The notes beneath the pieces are model-generated. The model was not told where the DNA came from. It saw only the letters and a list, made by a program, of their open reading frames with translations, and did no database searches. This document shows positions 7,730 through 16,892 of a stretch of DNA of 41,780 nucleotides, in pieces. Each line of letters opens with the position of its first letter. Position 1 is the stretch's first letter. The stretch covers positions 1 through 41,780 of the forward strand of contig CALUPN010000008.1 in NCBI GenBank assembly GCA_944322625.1, in the 5' to 3' direction. The stretch is from Candidatus Gastranaerophilales bacterium (GTDB lineage Bacteria; Cyanobacteriota; Vampirovibrionia; Gastranaerophilales; Gastranaerophilaceae). Made by a program: the position numbers and the translations under genes.

Positions 7730-9160
7730 TTAATATATTTCAATAGCATATTTTCTGCAAAGTTCTTCAAAATTTATCAGATTTTCAGGGACTGAATAAG
7801 ATGTAAAACCATTCGCATTCTCTTGAGCACCTACAGGGTTACCTTTTGCTTCGGAAGCAGCTCTTGCAACTATACTATCGCATTCGCTCTCTGTAAGATA
7901 CGGGAATTCTTCTTGAAGAATGTTTTTGTACAACTCTGCATAACAATCAATGTATTCTTGGACATAAACAAGTCTTGTCCGGTGATTTCCGCCATTTTCA
8001 TAATTTTCTTTTGCCCCTAGACATTCTTTCAACTTTTGTTCATTTTCTGTCAAGAAATAATCATCTGTATAGAGCAAATATTCTCCGTTATTTATGTAAT
8101 CTCCTTTAAAGAAGGATTGAACACTCGGTAATGCAAAACCTATACTCTTAAACTCTATAAGACCCGCTTCACCACTAGTTTTATCAGAGTTCTTTCCATT
8201 GACGTTTGTGCTTGAATCTGGAATACAGGCTTCTATATTTTCTTTTATAGAATTAATGATATCCTCAATCGTTGAAGTAGTATCAGGGCTATAATCAGGA
8301 CCATTTAAACTGTTACCAAACGTAGGGTTTTTATAAGCATCATCACCAAGGATTTTTAGCGTACACATTGTTAAACATATATCAATATATTTATCAGCAG
8401 CAGTACTGTCAAACTCTAAACCAAGAGTTTCTAATACGGATTTTAAATACTCTAAGAGCTGCGGTCTCATTTTATCAAGCTCTGCCAATAATGCATCCCA
8501 TCCAGACGCTATTTCATTGCCATATAAAAGCCCAAACGCCTTGACAGAAGGATCACCGGTCCAAAAATCAGCGATATTAGCATCTTTATCAACCCCTGCC
8601 GCCTCATAATCAAACTGGTAAGAATCTTCTTCCGGAGTATCTACCGGTTCATCAACCGGCGGATTTACCGGAGGATTAGCCTCAGGCTCTTCAACCGAAT
8701 CTTCAACCGGAGGGTTCACCGGAGCGCCGGTATCAGGAGCTCCAACCGAAGGATATTTACTCTCGTAATTAATATCATCATTCCATTCAGGATTTATTGT
8801 AATAGTTCCGGTAAATCGATTTAAATAGCTGTCCAATAATGTATGGCCATCATCTTTGCTATCATCTGTATTGTTATTGCCGCCGGAAGCATTACTTTTT
8901 CCGTAACAAACAATTGTATAGTTTGTGCCTTCATAGCTGTATTTTACTTTATATCCGTTGGCATTTTCTTCCAATTGATAAGTAATTTTGTGCTTTTCCA
9001 ATTCTTCAAGAGCTTCTAAATCTCCATTGCCTAAACGTTCATTTACCGACTCGGCATCAAAAACCTCTTCTTTTGGTTTTTCAGAAGTTTCAATGGTCTT
9101 AACCTCAAAATTCTTGCGCAAATAACAAACATCTTTTCTTCCTTGCGTATAATCAATCAT
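7730..9160 (-). CDS. Hypothetical acidic modular protein, 476 residues
   Basis: I cannot assign a function. The protein is very acidic and has no signal peptide or membrane segment. Residues about 35-85 form a compact segment (SVNERLGNGDLEALEELEKHK then YKVKYSYEGTNYTIVCYG). A proline/acid-rich linker with repeated NPPV(E/D)EPV motifs covers about 138-178. The C-terminal 300 residues are mostly helical with several Cys. The linker points to a multidomain surface or scaffold-type protein, but the secretion route is unclear. A clear AAGGAGT ribosome-binding site precedes the ATG. Confidence 0.65.
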   Translation of the reverse strand: MIDYTQGRKDVCYLRKNFEVKTIETSEKPKEEVFDAESVNERLGNGDLEALEELEKHKITYQLEENANGYKVKYSYEGTNYTIVCYGKSNASGGNNNTDDSKDDGHTLLDSYLNRFTGTITINPEWNDDINYESKYPSVGAPDTGAPVNPPVEDSVEEPEANPPVNPPVDEPVDTPEEDSYQFDYEAAGVDKDANIADFWTGDPSVKAFGLLYGNEIASGWDALLAELDKMRPQLLEYLKSVLETLGLEFDSTAADKYIDICLTMCTLKILGDDAYKNPTFGNSLNGPDYSPDTTSTIEDIINSIKENIEACIPDSSTNVNGKNSDKTSGEAGLIEFKSIGFALPSVQSFFKGDYINNGEYLLYTDDYFLTENEQKLKECLGAKENYENGGNHRTRLVYVQEYIDCYAELYKNILQEEFPYLTESECDSIVARAASEAKGNPVGAQENANGFTSYSVPENLINFEELCRKYAIEIY

Positions 9161-9226
9161 TCTTTTTTACTCCTTTCTTGTTGTAATAAACAAACAGTTA
9201 ACATTTATGATACGTTAATTGTTTTT

Positions 9227-9300
9227 ACGGCATTTTTTTTGAAAAACTTTAGAGTTTGCAAAAGAATTGTTACAAAAATTTACAATCATTGTAATTTTTG
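9227..9300. promoter_or_regulatory. Conserved AT-rich intergenic element
   Basis: This stretch shares ACGGCATTTT, AAAAACTTTA and the 18-mer GTTACAAAAATTTACAAT with 27425-27494. It ends in a near-palindrome centred at 9287 (TTACAAT-C-ATTGTAA). It lies upstream of the 476-residue protein gene. Its role is unknown. Confidence 0.4.
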
Positions 9301-9318
9301 AATAAGAAAGATTTAGTT

Positions 9319-9860
9319 AGCACCCACCCCAACCCTCCCTCATAAGGGAGGGAGCTGTGTGTACGCCTAACGTACAACACTCCTTCCCTTGAGGGAGCGG
9401 CTGTGCGCACGCTAAACGTCCCCCCCCCTTCCCTTGAGGGAAGGCAGGGATGGGTGCCAGCCCGCAAGGGAAAAACTGTAGAGTAGACTTCAGTCTACCA
9501 CAATAAAATATATTTTCCCTCAACTTCTGAACTCCTAAACTTCTCAACTCCTAAACTTCTCAACATCAATCAGCACCCACCCCAACCCTCCCTCATAAGG
9601 GAGGGAGCGGTGCATACGCCAAACGTACAACACCCCATCCCTTGAGGGAGCGGCTGTGCGCACGCTAAACGTACCCCCCCCTTCCCTTGAGGGAAGGCAG
9701 GGATGGGTGCCAGCCCGCAAGGGAAAAACTGTAGAGTAGACTTCAGTCTACCACAATAAAATATATTTTTCCTAAACTTCTAAAAGCCTAAACTTCTCAA
9801 CATCAATCAGCACCCACCCCAACCCTCCCTCAAAAGGGAGGGGGCAGTGCGCGCACTTTC
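9319..9860. repeat. Tandem array of about 240-250-bp GC-rich repeat units
   Basis: The block beginning AGCACCCACCCCAACCCTCC occurs at 9319, 9572 and 9809, giving periods of 253 and 237 bp. Two units are nearly complete and the third is truncated before the response regulator gene. Each full unit contains palindromic CCCTCCCTCATAAGGGAGGG, a TTCCCTTGAGGGA palindrome, a C-run of 8-9, GTAGACTTCAGTCTAC and a tail of CTCCTAAACTTCTCAA copies. The spacer 9161-9871 has no other gene I can support. Confidence 0.85.
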
Positions 9861-9871
9861 TGAGCAATTAA

Positions 9872-10561
9872 CTACACCAAACCTTCTTTAACAGCCTTTA
9901 CCGCGGCCTGCACTCTGTCATTAACGCACATTTTCTGCAAAATTGAACAAACGTGCGCTTTTGCAGTGTGAACACTTACAATAAGCTCTTTGGCAATTTC
10001 AGTATTACTTTTTCCCTCAACTAAATGTTTCAACACTTCAAATTCTCTTTCTGTAAGAGGTACGCGTCCCTCTTCGGAAGTCTTATCTCGCAATATCCCG
10101 AGTGTCTCTTGTTTGGGGAAAGAATCCAGAACTTTTCGTGCTATTACAGGATCCAGCCAGCAGACTCCGTTTTTTACGTCTCTTATTACATCCGCCAACT
10201 TGGCAGGATCAATATCTTTTAAACAATATGCCATAGCACCGGAAGATAATGCAGCTATTACTTCTTCTTCTCTGTCATGAGAAGTTAAGGCGATAACCTT
10301 AATATCTTTGTTCATTTCTTTTACTTTTAAAGTAGCTTCTATTCCGTTCATGCCGGCAAGCCCCAAATCCATTAATACAATATCCGGTATATGTTTTTCA
10401 ATTAACTTGAGTCCGTCAATTGCATTATCGCTCTCCGCAACGACATTAATATCTTCATTCGAATTTAAAGCACATCTTAAACCGACACGAGTTAATTTGA
10501 AATCCTCAATAATAATAACACTTATTGTTTTCTTTTCTGTGCTTAATGCTGATGCTACCAT
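9872..10561 (-). CDS. NarL/FixJ-family response regulator
   Basis: This 229-residue two-component regulator has a receiver domain and a LuxR-type DNA-binding domain. Acidic pocket residues are E19-D20, the phosphoacceptor is D65 (VLMDLGLAG), the switch Thr is T93 and the conserved Lys is K115. The C-terminal HTH reads LTEREFEVLKHLVEG ... NTEIAKELIVSVHTAKAHV. A strong AGGAGG ribosome-binding site lies 12 nt before the ATG, and TATAAT at 10588-10593 is the -10 box. No histidine kinase is nearby, so it is an orphan in this window and its signal and targets are unknown. Confidence 0.93.
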   Translation of the reverse strand: MVASALSTEKKTISVIIIEDFKLTRVGLRCALNSNEDINVVAESDNAIDGLKLIEKHIPDIVLMDLGLAGMNGIEATLKVKEMNKDIKVIALTSHDREEEVIAALSSGAMAYCLKDIDPAKLADVIRDVKNGVCWLDPVIARKVLDSFPKQETLGILRDKTSEEGRVPLTEREFEVLKHLVEGKSNTEIAKELIVSVHTAKAHVCSILQKMCVNDRVQAAVKAVKEGLV

Positions 10562-10753
10562 TTAATTAGTCCTCCTATCGGGCGCTTATTATACTCTCTC
10601 TTGCCCTTTACCCCCTCTATTAAATAATAGTCGAAATGCATAGTACATTCCCCGAGTATCTAATATTTATTGAACATATAATCTTTATCATTATTCTAAA
10701 CTATTGGTTTGTAAACATTTATTGCAATACATGAAATCTATATCAATATGATA

Positions 10754-10767
10754 TATAATATAAGTAT
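10754..10767 (+). promoter_or_regulatory. -10 box of a probable leaderless transcript
   Basis: TATAAT at 10754-10759 ends 8 nt before the ATG at 10768, and no ribosome-binding site is present. A -35 box is not convincing. Confidence 0.4.
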
Positions 10768-10986
10768 ATGTATATCGTCAAAAACTTGAAGGACTATAAT
10801 TTGTCCCACAAGCAGCGCATTTTTGCCGGCTACTTGAAGGATAATGTGGATTCGTTTGTTTGTTATGAAAAGATAACAAACCGTAGTGCAATGCGTAAAT
10901 ATTTTGCACCGGATAATGAATTTTATGAATATTCCACAGCCATTGCCGAGCCGGCTGAACTTCTGGCCCGAGCTATCGTTGGATAA
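10768..10986 (+). CDS. Hypothetical small protein, 72 residues
   Basis: I do not recognise this protein. It is short and soluble-looking, with no signal peptide. Support comes from a -10 box placed for a leaderless start, use of the ATG right at the predicted transcription start, and position at the head of a same-strand gene run. It ends in EPAELLARAIVG. It could be a small regulator or an adaptor, but nothing in the sequence decides this. Confidence 0.5.
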   Translation: MYIVKNLKDYNLSHKQRIFAGYLKDNVDSFVCYEKITNRSAMRKYFAPDNEFYEYSTAIAEPAELLARAIVG

Positions 10987-11008
10987 TCCGTAAATAAAAT
11001 CATAACTA

Positions 11009-11023
11009 TGTTATACTTTATTT
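11009..11023 (+). promoter_or_regulatory. Extended -10 promoter, leaderless
   Basis: TG-T-TATACT (11009-11017) is an extended -10 element. The ATG at 11024 follows after 6 nt without a Shine-Dalgarno sequence. Confidence 0.5.
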
Positions 11024-11602
11024 ATGAAAAGAATTATTTTTACTCTGTTTTTTTGCCTTATATGTACAACCTGCAGAGCTTCTCAAAGCTTTGAGACTGA
11101 TTTTAACGGACAAAATTACAAACTTCTGTACAGCGAAAAAATACCGGAGCATTCAGGCTATATAAACGAATACTTTAAACCCCGCGAAAACCGCAACTCT
11201 TGGAGTGAAACAATAAACGTTATTCATTTTCCGAACGCATATTCACCCATTGACCATGCTCTTGAGTTCAGTAAGTATTTGAATACGATGAATTGTCCGA
11301 ATGCCGTTGATATCGACGAAAAGCAAAATATGGCAATACTTGATTTTATAATAATTGACGGACAAAAGCTCCCGATAAATCTGGAATTTAATGTTTTTAA
11401 ATACGAAAAAAATCCGGAATGCGGCACTATAGCCATTCAGTATATAAAAAAATACAGTGTATATAATACAAAGCAAGTTGAAAAAATAAAAAAAGAATTC
11501 GAAAAACTTCGCCCCAAAACACTAAAATCAATTAAAAAATTTGAAATTCCGGAGATTGTAAAACAAAATACTGATGAAATAAAACTTAACGATTTGCCAT
11601 AA
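11024..11602 (+). CDS. Hypothetical exported protein, 192 residues
   Basis: The N terminus MKRIIFTLFFCLICTTCRAS is a signal peptide with cleavage likely after CRA or in that vicinity; the Cys residues leave a lipoprotein possible but no clean lipobox is seen. The mature part is a mixed alpha/beta domain with a basic helical C terminus (about 150-180). It lies just before fliP but has its own leaderless promoter, and fliP has its own ribosome-binding site. Function unknown; it is not FliO by appearance. Confidence 0.65.
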   Translation: MKRIIFTLFFCLICTTCRASQSFETDFNGQNYKLLYSEKIPEHSGYINEYFKPRENRNSWSETINVIHFPNAYSPIDHALEFSKYLNTMNCPNAVDIDEKQNMAILDFIIIDGQKLPINLEFNVFKYEKNPECGTIAIQYIKKYSVYNTKQVEKIKKEFEKLRPKTLKSIKKFEIPEIVKQNTDEIKLNDLP

Positions 11603-11661
11603 CCTGCTGTTATCTGTTAGCATATATGAGGATAATAGTCGATTTTAAGGAATTATAATAA

Positions 11662-12417
11662 ATGAATTTGAATTTTAGAAAATGGGGGAGCGTACTCGGT
11701 GCCGTATTTTTAACCGCAATTCCGTCGCATGCTGCAATGACCTTTCCTAATATTAATATAGGCTTAGGAACAGCTAATACTCCGCAGGATTTCACAAACG
11801 GCCTGCAAATACTCATTTGGTTAACGATTTTAACCTTAGCTCCGAGCATATTAATTATGACAACCTCCTTTATAAGGCTTGTTGTAGTTCTTTCTCTTAC
11901 CAGACAAGCTCTCGGGGCCGGAACATTACCACCTAATCAGGTCATTACAAGCCTTGCGTTGATTCTTACGTTTTTCATTATGGCGCCGACATTTAATGAA
12001 ATTAACGAAAATGCGCTTCAACCATATATGAAAAATCAAATAACCCAGCAAGTTGCCTTAGACAGAGGAATTATTCCGGTCAGAAACTTTATGTTTAAAC
12101 AAACGCACGAAAAAGAGCTTGCACTATTTGTCAGAATGGCTAAAATAGAAAAGCCCAAGAATAAGGACGGTGTGCCGACATATGTATTATTACCTGCGTT
12201 TATTTTAAGCGAGTTAAAAACTGCATTCACTATCGGATTTGTTGTTTATCTTCCTTTTCTGGTAATTGATATTGTGGTTTCATCCGTTCTGGTGTCAATG
12301 GGTATGATGTTCTTACCTCCGACAATGATTGCACTTCCGTTTAAATTAATCATGTTTGTAATGGTAGACGGCTGGTATTTAGTTGTAAAATCACTTGTGG
12401 AAAGTTTTGCAAGGTAG
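11662..12417 (+). CDS. fliP: Flagellar type III export gate protein FliP
   Basis: This 251-residue inner-membrane protein is a core subunit of the FliPQR export gate, through which axial proteins leave the cell. The family signature PSILIMTTSFIRLVVVLSLTRQALG is at about 68-92. A signal peptide-like N terminus (ending PSHAAM) and a C-terminal pair of long membrane helices (FVVYLPFLVIDIVVSSVLVSMG) are both typical of FliP. An AAGGAAT ribosome-binding site precedes the ATG. fliQ follows 10 bases downstream. No FliO gene is seen upstream. Confidence 0.97.
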   Translation: MNLNFRKWGSVLGAVFLTAIPSHAAMTFPNINIGLGTANTPQDFTNGLQILIWLTILTLAPSILIMTTSFIRLVVVLSLTRQALGAGTLPPNQVITSLALILTFFIMAPTFNEINENALQPYMKNQITQQVALDRGIIPVRNFMFKQTHEKELALFVRMAKIEKPKNKDGVPTYVLLPAFILSELKTAFTIGFVVYLPFLVIDIVVSSVLVSMGMMFLPPTMIALPFKLIMFVMVDGWYLVVKSLVESFAR

Positions 12418-12427
12418 GGAGAAATTT

Positions 12428-12703
12428 ATGAATCAGGATGTAGTTATAACTCTTTTACAGAAAATGTTTATATTAACTCTGGAAATATCAGTTCCGATTT
12501 TGCTTGTCGGAGTTGTACTGGGTTTGTTGGTCAGTATCTTCCAGACTGTTACACAAATACAGGAATCAACTTTGACATTTGTGCCTAAGATTGTAGGATG
12601 CGTGTTGCTGCTAATCTTTCTTATGCCCTGGATGATAAGCATGTTTGTTACAACGGTTAACGAATTCATGGATATGATACCTCAATTGATAGGCGGAATT
12701 TGA
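12428..12703 (+). CDS. fliQ: Flagellar export gate protein FliQ
   Basis: This 91-residue protein has two membrane helices (SVPILLVGVVLGLLVSIFQ and VGCVLLLIFLMPWMI) joined by the FliQ-type loop TQIQESTLTFVPK. It is a subunit of the FliPQR gate. The start at 12428 follows an AGGGAG ribosome-binding site and gives the family length. An upstream in-frame start at 12395 would overlap fliP and add non-conserved residues. Its TGA overlaps the ATG of fliR (TGATG). Confidence 0.97.
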   Translation: MNQDVVITLLQKMFILTLEISVPILLVGVVLGLLVSIFQTVTQIQESTLTFVPKIVGCVLLLIFLMPWMISMFVTTVNEFMDMIPQLIGGI

Positions 12704-13482
12704 TGTTTAACCTGGATATTTTATTTTCACCGGCTAATATAATTTTATTTATGGCAATTTTTACGAGATTGTCAGGATTATTTGCTTCCGCACCGGTATT
12801 TTCGACATTCCCCATACCAACACAGGTAAAAATATGGCTCGCAGCTTCAATTGCTTTTATATTGTTCCCGATTGTACAGTATAATACAGTTTTTGTTGCT
12901 CCGAATTCAGTTCCGGCACTTACTTTAATTCTTTTTAAGGAATTTGTTATCGGTTTTGCAATAGGCTTTTGCGCAAATATACTGTTTGCGGGCATTGAAC
13001 TTGGGGTAAACACATTCGCCATCCAGATGGGTTTGTCTGCAGACCAAGCTTTGAACCCGACCTCCGGCGGGAATTCTCCTGTTATTACTCAAGCTTACAC
13101 ATTTCTTGCGACAATGATTTTTTTAATTCTCGGCGCGCATCAATGGCTTTTTTCCGCAATTTATAACAGCTTTAAAACCATGCCGGTCGGCTACACATTT
13201 CCGCTCTCACCGGAGCTTGTCGGGCATATTGCCGCACTTTCCGGACAAATTTTCAGCATAGCTTTAACAATAGCTCTTCCTATATTCGGAATCCTTTTTA
13301 TTACAGATGTATTATTGGGCTTTACCTCAAAGATGATGCCTCAGATGAACATTTTTATGGTTTCCATTCCTTTAAAAATCTATCTCGGCTTACTGTTGTC
13401 CTTAATCTTTATGCGCCCGATGGCAGAATATATAGCAGTCCTCGCAGAAAGGTTTCTCACACAAATTGCAGGCATGTTTTAG
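12703..13482 (+). CDS. fliR: Flagellar export gate protein FliR
   Basis: This 259-residue polytopic membrane protein completes the FliPQR gate. FliR features include an early hydrophobic stretch with SAPVFSTFPIPTQVKIWLAASIAF, the amphipathic segment IQMGLSADQALNPTSGGNSPVI, and the later helices VLLGFTSKMMPQMNIFMVSIPLKI, well conserved in the family. It starts within the stop codon of fliQ, so translation is coupled. A gap of about 110 bases with a fresh promoter follows before flhB. Confidence 0.96.
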   Translation: MFNLDILFSPANIILFMAIFTRLSGLFASAPVFSTFPIPTQVKIWLAASIAFILFPIVQYNTVFVAPNSVPALTLILFKEFVIGFAIGFCANILFAGIELGVNTFAIQMGLSADQALNPTSGGNSPVITQAYTFLATMIFLILGAHQWLFSAIYNSFKTMPVGYTFPLSPELVGHIAALSGQIFSIALTIALPIFGILFITDVLLGFTSKMMPQMNIFMVSIPLKIYLGLLLSLIFMRPMAEYIAVLAERFLTQIAGMF

Positions 13483-13578
13483 TTAATAATTGCTTCTTAT
13501 AACTCCTATATAAACTTCAATCTGCATCCGTTCAACCCTTATTCATTTTTACCTGCTGTTTCAACATTGAAAAGTTAA

Positions 13579-13595
13579 TGCTATAATAATACTTG
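13579..13595 (+). promoter_or_regulatory. Extended -10 promoter, leaderless, for flhB
   Basis: TG-C-TATAAT (13579-13587) precedes the ATG at 13596 by 8 nt. An in-frame TTG at 13593 is an alternative start. There is no ribosome-binding site. Confidence 0.5.
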
Positions 13596-14675
13596 ATGGG
13601 AAATGAAGCGGCAGAAAGAACCGAAGAAGCCACCACCCGACGGCGAACCAAAGAAAGGGAAAGGGGTAATGTTGCAAAAAGCAGGGACATGGACTCCGCT
13701 CTTGTTATGGTAGCCGGAATTGCCTTGCTTGCACTTTTTTTGAAAGGGATGCTGGAAAATATCCTGAATATGATGAGGGAGTGTTTCTCACATTTGGACC
13801 CTTCCATTGTTAATAATTCAAACATTATGGGCATGCTGCTTCCTTACTTTCATTATCTGGCAATCATTGTCTTGCCGTTTTTTGTCCTACTTTTAATATT
13901 TTCAATTATAATTATACGATTGGATGTCGGACACGTTTTTGCCCTTGAGCGGGCAAAATTTAACCTTGAAAATTTATCTCCGAGAAGAATATTTCAAAAT
14001 GCAAAAAGAATATTTAACCCATTTGAACCTCGCTCATTAGTAGAATTTGTAAAATCGATTTTAAAAATAGTAATAGTCGGAGCATGCGGTTATTCTGCTA
14101 TTAACAGCAGAAAGGGGGATCTGCTGGGCCTGGTCGGACTTGAAATTCCGGTTGCATTAAATATTCTCGGCTCTGTGCTTATTAACATGATAATTAACAT
14201 GTGTCTTGCAATGCTGATTTTGGGTTATCTTGATAAAAAATATCAGAACTATGAATACGAAAAATCAATTAAAATGACTAAACAAGAAATCAAAGATGAG
14301 CACAAAGATACTGAAGGGGATCCTAAGATTAAAGCAAGGATTAAGTCCATCCAGATGCAAATGGCCCGTCAAAGGATGATGTCATCAGTTCCGACCGCTG
14401 ATGTAGTTGTTACAAACCCTACGCATTACGCGGTTGCAATAAAATATGATAAAACAAAAGCCCCCGCCCCGATGGTAGTTGCCAAAGGAGTTGATTATCT
14501 GGCTTTCCAAATAAGAGAAATTGCAAAAGAAAACAATGTTCCGATAGTAGAAAACAGACCTGTTGCAAGAGCTCTGTATAATACAGTTCCGGTAGACGGC
14601 ATAATCCCGTCTGATATGTACGTTGCCGTTGCAGAAATTCTTGCTTATGTTTTCAGACAGAAAAACGGAAATTAA
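13596..14675 (+). CDS. flhB: Flagellar export switch protein FlhB
   Basis: This 359-residue protein controls substrate specificity of the flagellar type III export apparatus. The N terminus has the classic ERTEEATTRRRTKERERGNV ... AKSRD segment. Four hydrophobic helices follow, then the linker KMTKQEIKDEHKDTEGDPKI. The cytoplasmic domain contains the autocleavage motif NPTH at 274-277 and the typical HYAVAIKYDKTKAPAP. Length is normal. It is transcribed separately from fliPQR by a probable leaderless promoter. Confidence 0.97.
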   Translation: MGNEAAERTEEATTRRRTKERERGNVAKSRDMDSALVMVAGIALLALFLKGMLENILNMMRECFSHLDPSIVNNSNIMGMLLPYFHYLAIIVLPFFVLLLIFSIIIIRLDVGHVFALERAKFNLENLSPRRIFQNAKRIFNPFEPRSLVEFVKSILKIVIVGACGYSAINSRKGDLLGLVGLEIPVALNILGSVLINMIINMCLAMLILGYLDKKYQNYEYEKSIKMTKQEIKDEHKDTEGDPKIKARIKSIQMQMARQRMMSSVPTADVVVTNPTHYAVAIKYDKTKAPAPMVVAKGVDYLAFQIREIAKENNVPIVENRPVARALYNTVPVDGIIPSDMYVAVAEILAYVFRQKNGN

Positions 14676-14714
14676 ATTTTAAACTTAATAATATTGCCAT
14701 TTTACCCCTGATGA

Positions 14715-14767
14715 TGTTAAAATATTAATATTGGAGAGGAACGCCTCAGATAAGGCAAAAAATACGG
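14715..14767 (+). promoter_or_regulatory. flhA promoter and 5' leader with small hairpin
   Basis: TG-T-TAAAAT (14715-14723) is an extended -10. The leader carries GGAGAGGA (14733-14740), far from the ATG at 14768. A short hairpin GCCT/AGGC (14743-14746 and 14753-14756) lies between them and would shorten the effective distance. Confidence 0.35.
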
Positions 14768-16876
14768 ATGGAATTAGGCAAGTTATCAAAATTACTAAGC
14801 AATAACGATATCGTCCTTGCAATAGGCTTGGTCGTTATTGTTTGCATGATGGTAATTCCTATCCCGGCCCCTCTTTTAGACCTTCTTCTCACAATAAACA
14901 TTTCGCTTGCGGTTGTAATCCTTCTGGTATGTTTATATACACAAGAGCCTCTTGATTACTCGTCTTTTCCGACCGTACTTTTAATTGCAACACTTTTCAG
15001 ATTGGGGTTAAACGTAAGCTCTACAAGACTTATTCTTCTCTACGGAGAAGCCGGAAACGTAATTAACTCCTTCGGAGAATTCGTAGTCGGCGGTAATTAT
15101 GTAGTCGGTGCCGTTATATTTTGTATCTTAGTTTTAATCAACTTTATGGTAATTACAGGCGGTGCAACCCGTGTTGCAGAAGTTTCCGCAAGATTTACAT
15201 TGGACAAGATGCCGGGTAAGCAATTAAGTATTGATGCTGACTTAAATTCAGGCTTGATTAATGAAGATCAGGCAAAAGAAAGAAGGCGAAAGCTGGAGCG
15301 TGAAACGGATTTCTACGGTACAATGGACGGTGCTTCGAAGTTTGTAAAAGGTGATGCAACAGCAGGTATTGTTATCACAATTATAAATATTGTCGGAGGC
15401 TTGATAATAGGTGTTGTTCAACTTCATATGAATGTACAAACTGCACTTTCCACTTATACAATATTAACCGTAGGTGACGGTCTTGTATCTCAAATTCCCG
15501 CACTTTTAATTTCTACAGCAACAGGTTTAATCGTATCAAGAGCTACAGGCAAAGATGAATCTTTGTCACAGGATATTAAGAAAGAAATGTTCTCTGACCC
15601 GCGCGTATTAGGAGTTGTAGCCGGCCTCATCGGTTTTATGGGTATAGTTCCGGGAATGCCTACGATACCGTTTCTTACAATTGCCGCAATAACCGGCGGT
15701 ATGGCTTACTTTAAAGTTAAAAACAAAAAAGAAGCTCAACTTACACAAGAAGCTCAAAAAATTGAACAAGAACAAAAAGAAAAGCTCGGGAAAAAAGAAA
15801 AAAGAGCAAAAGCAACAAGAGAAAGTGTTATGGAGCTTCTCAATGTTGATACGATTGAAATTGAAGTCGGCTACAGACTTGTTCAACTGCTAAATGTCGA
15901 AATGGGCGGAGATTTGCTTGAACGTATAGCGCAGATAAGAAGACAGACAGCTTTGGACTTGGGCATAATATTACCATCTATCCGCGTAAGAGATAATTTA
16001 CAGCTATCTCCGAATTCATATCAAATAAAACTTAAAGGAGTAGCATTAGAATCAGGCGAAGTTTATCCTGAAAGATATCTTGCAATGTGCGCAGGAGATC
16101 CGGTCGGGAATCTTGCAATTAACGGTATTCACGCAATTGAGCCGGCGTTCGGGCTGCCTGCTTTATGGATAGAAGCTAAAGACAAAGATATGGCCGAAAT
16201 GTCAGGATATACGGTTGTCTCAGCCTCAGCCGTAATTTCTACACACATCACGGAAGTTATTAAAAAATGCGCTTCCGAAATTCTTTCAAGATATGATGTT
16301 CAGCAGCTTATTGACAATCTTAAAAAAGAAGTTTCGGAAGATTATGTAAACGATATTATGAAAGATATTACCGTAGGCGATGTTCAGATAGTTATGCAAA
16401 ACCTCTTAAAAGAAGGAGTTGCAGTAAGGGATTTGAAAACCATATTAGAGACTATAAGCTTGCAGGCTAAAATTAATAAAAACCCGAATTTCTTAACCGA
16501 GCATGTTCGTCAGGCTTTATCAAGAAATATTTGCAAACAAAATCTTGCCGATACAGGTGAACTTTATGTAATAACACTGTCTCCCGATGTGGAAAATACT
16601 ATTGCAAAAGGTGCAAGCCCTGACGGTCAAAGCGTTACTTTGGAACCCGGATTTACTAAAAATATGTTTGATAAGATGAATTTGGAATTGGAAAAAGCAA
16701 TAACAACGACGGGAAATCAACCGGTAATTCTTTGCTCTTCACCCATAAGACTTTTGTTTAGAAAATTGGTAGAAAGAACGTATCCGCAAATTGCGATTAT
16801 GGCATATAATGAAATTAGTCCGAATGTAAAAGTTAAATCGGTCGGAATGGTTAAAGTAGAAGCTGTTAAAAGATAG
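14768..16876 (+). CDS. flhA: Flagellar export apparatus protein FlhA
   Basis: This 702-residue protein forms the nonameric export ring of the flagellar type III system. The N-terminal half has about eight membrane helices. The FHIPEP signature RFTLDKMPGKQLSIDADL lies at about 142-159. A charged linker (about 318-350, rich in K, E and Q) leads to the cytoplasmic domain, which ends in the family-typical ILCSSPIRLLFRKLVERTYPQI. Length is normal. It is followed 16 bases later by the PilZ gene and heads the second half of the flagellar gene run. Confidence 0.98.
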   Translation: MELGKLSKLLSNNDIVLAIGLVVIVCMMVIPIPAPLLDLLLTINISLAVVILLVCLYTQEPLDYSSFPTVLLIATLFRLGLNVSSTRLILLYGEAGNVINSFGEFVVGGNYVVGAVIFCILVLINFMVITGGATRVAEVSARFTLDKMPGKQLSIDADLNSGLINEDQAKERRRKLERETDFYGTMDGASKFVKGDATAGIVITIINIVGGLIIGVVQLHMNVQTALSTYTILTVGDGLVSQIPALLISTATGLIVSRATGKDESLSQDIKKEMFSDPRVLGVVAGLIGFMGIVPGMPTIPFLTIAAITGGMAYFKVKNKKEAQLTQEAQKIEQEQKEKLGKKEKRAKATRESVMELLNVDTIEIEVGYRLVQLLNVEMGGDLLERIAQIRRQTALDLGIILPSIRVRDNLQLSPNSYQIKLKGVALESGEVYPERYLAMCAGDPVGNLAINGIHAIEPAFGLPALWIEAKDKDMAEMSGYTVVSASAVISTHITEVIKKCASEILSRYDVQQLIDNLKKEVSEDYVNDIMKDITVGDVQIVMQNLLKEGVAVRDLKTILETISLQAKINKNPNFLTEHVRQALSRNICKQNLADTGELYVITLSPDVENTIAKGASPDGQSVTLEPGFTKNMFDKMNLELEKAITTTGNQPVILCSSPIRLLFRKLVERTYPQIAIMAYNEISPNVKVKSVGMVKVEAVKR

Positions 16877-16892
16877 AAAGGTTTAATATATT

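Noticed and set aside
9270-9547. Minus-strand reading frames in the tandem repeat region
   Set aside because: They translate the repeat units in alternative frames; GC-rich repeats stay open by composition.
9319-9860. CRISPR array
   Set aside because: Units are about 250 bp and composite, with no short repeats separated by unique spacers, and no cas genes are present.
11024-11602. FliO
   Set aside because: It lies just before fliP but has a cleavable signal peptide, no membrane anchor after it and its own promoter, unlike FliO.
14723-14767. c-di-GMP riboswitch upstream of flhA
   Set aside because: The leader is only about 40 nt and lacks the conserved riboswitch core; only a short hairpin is visible.
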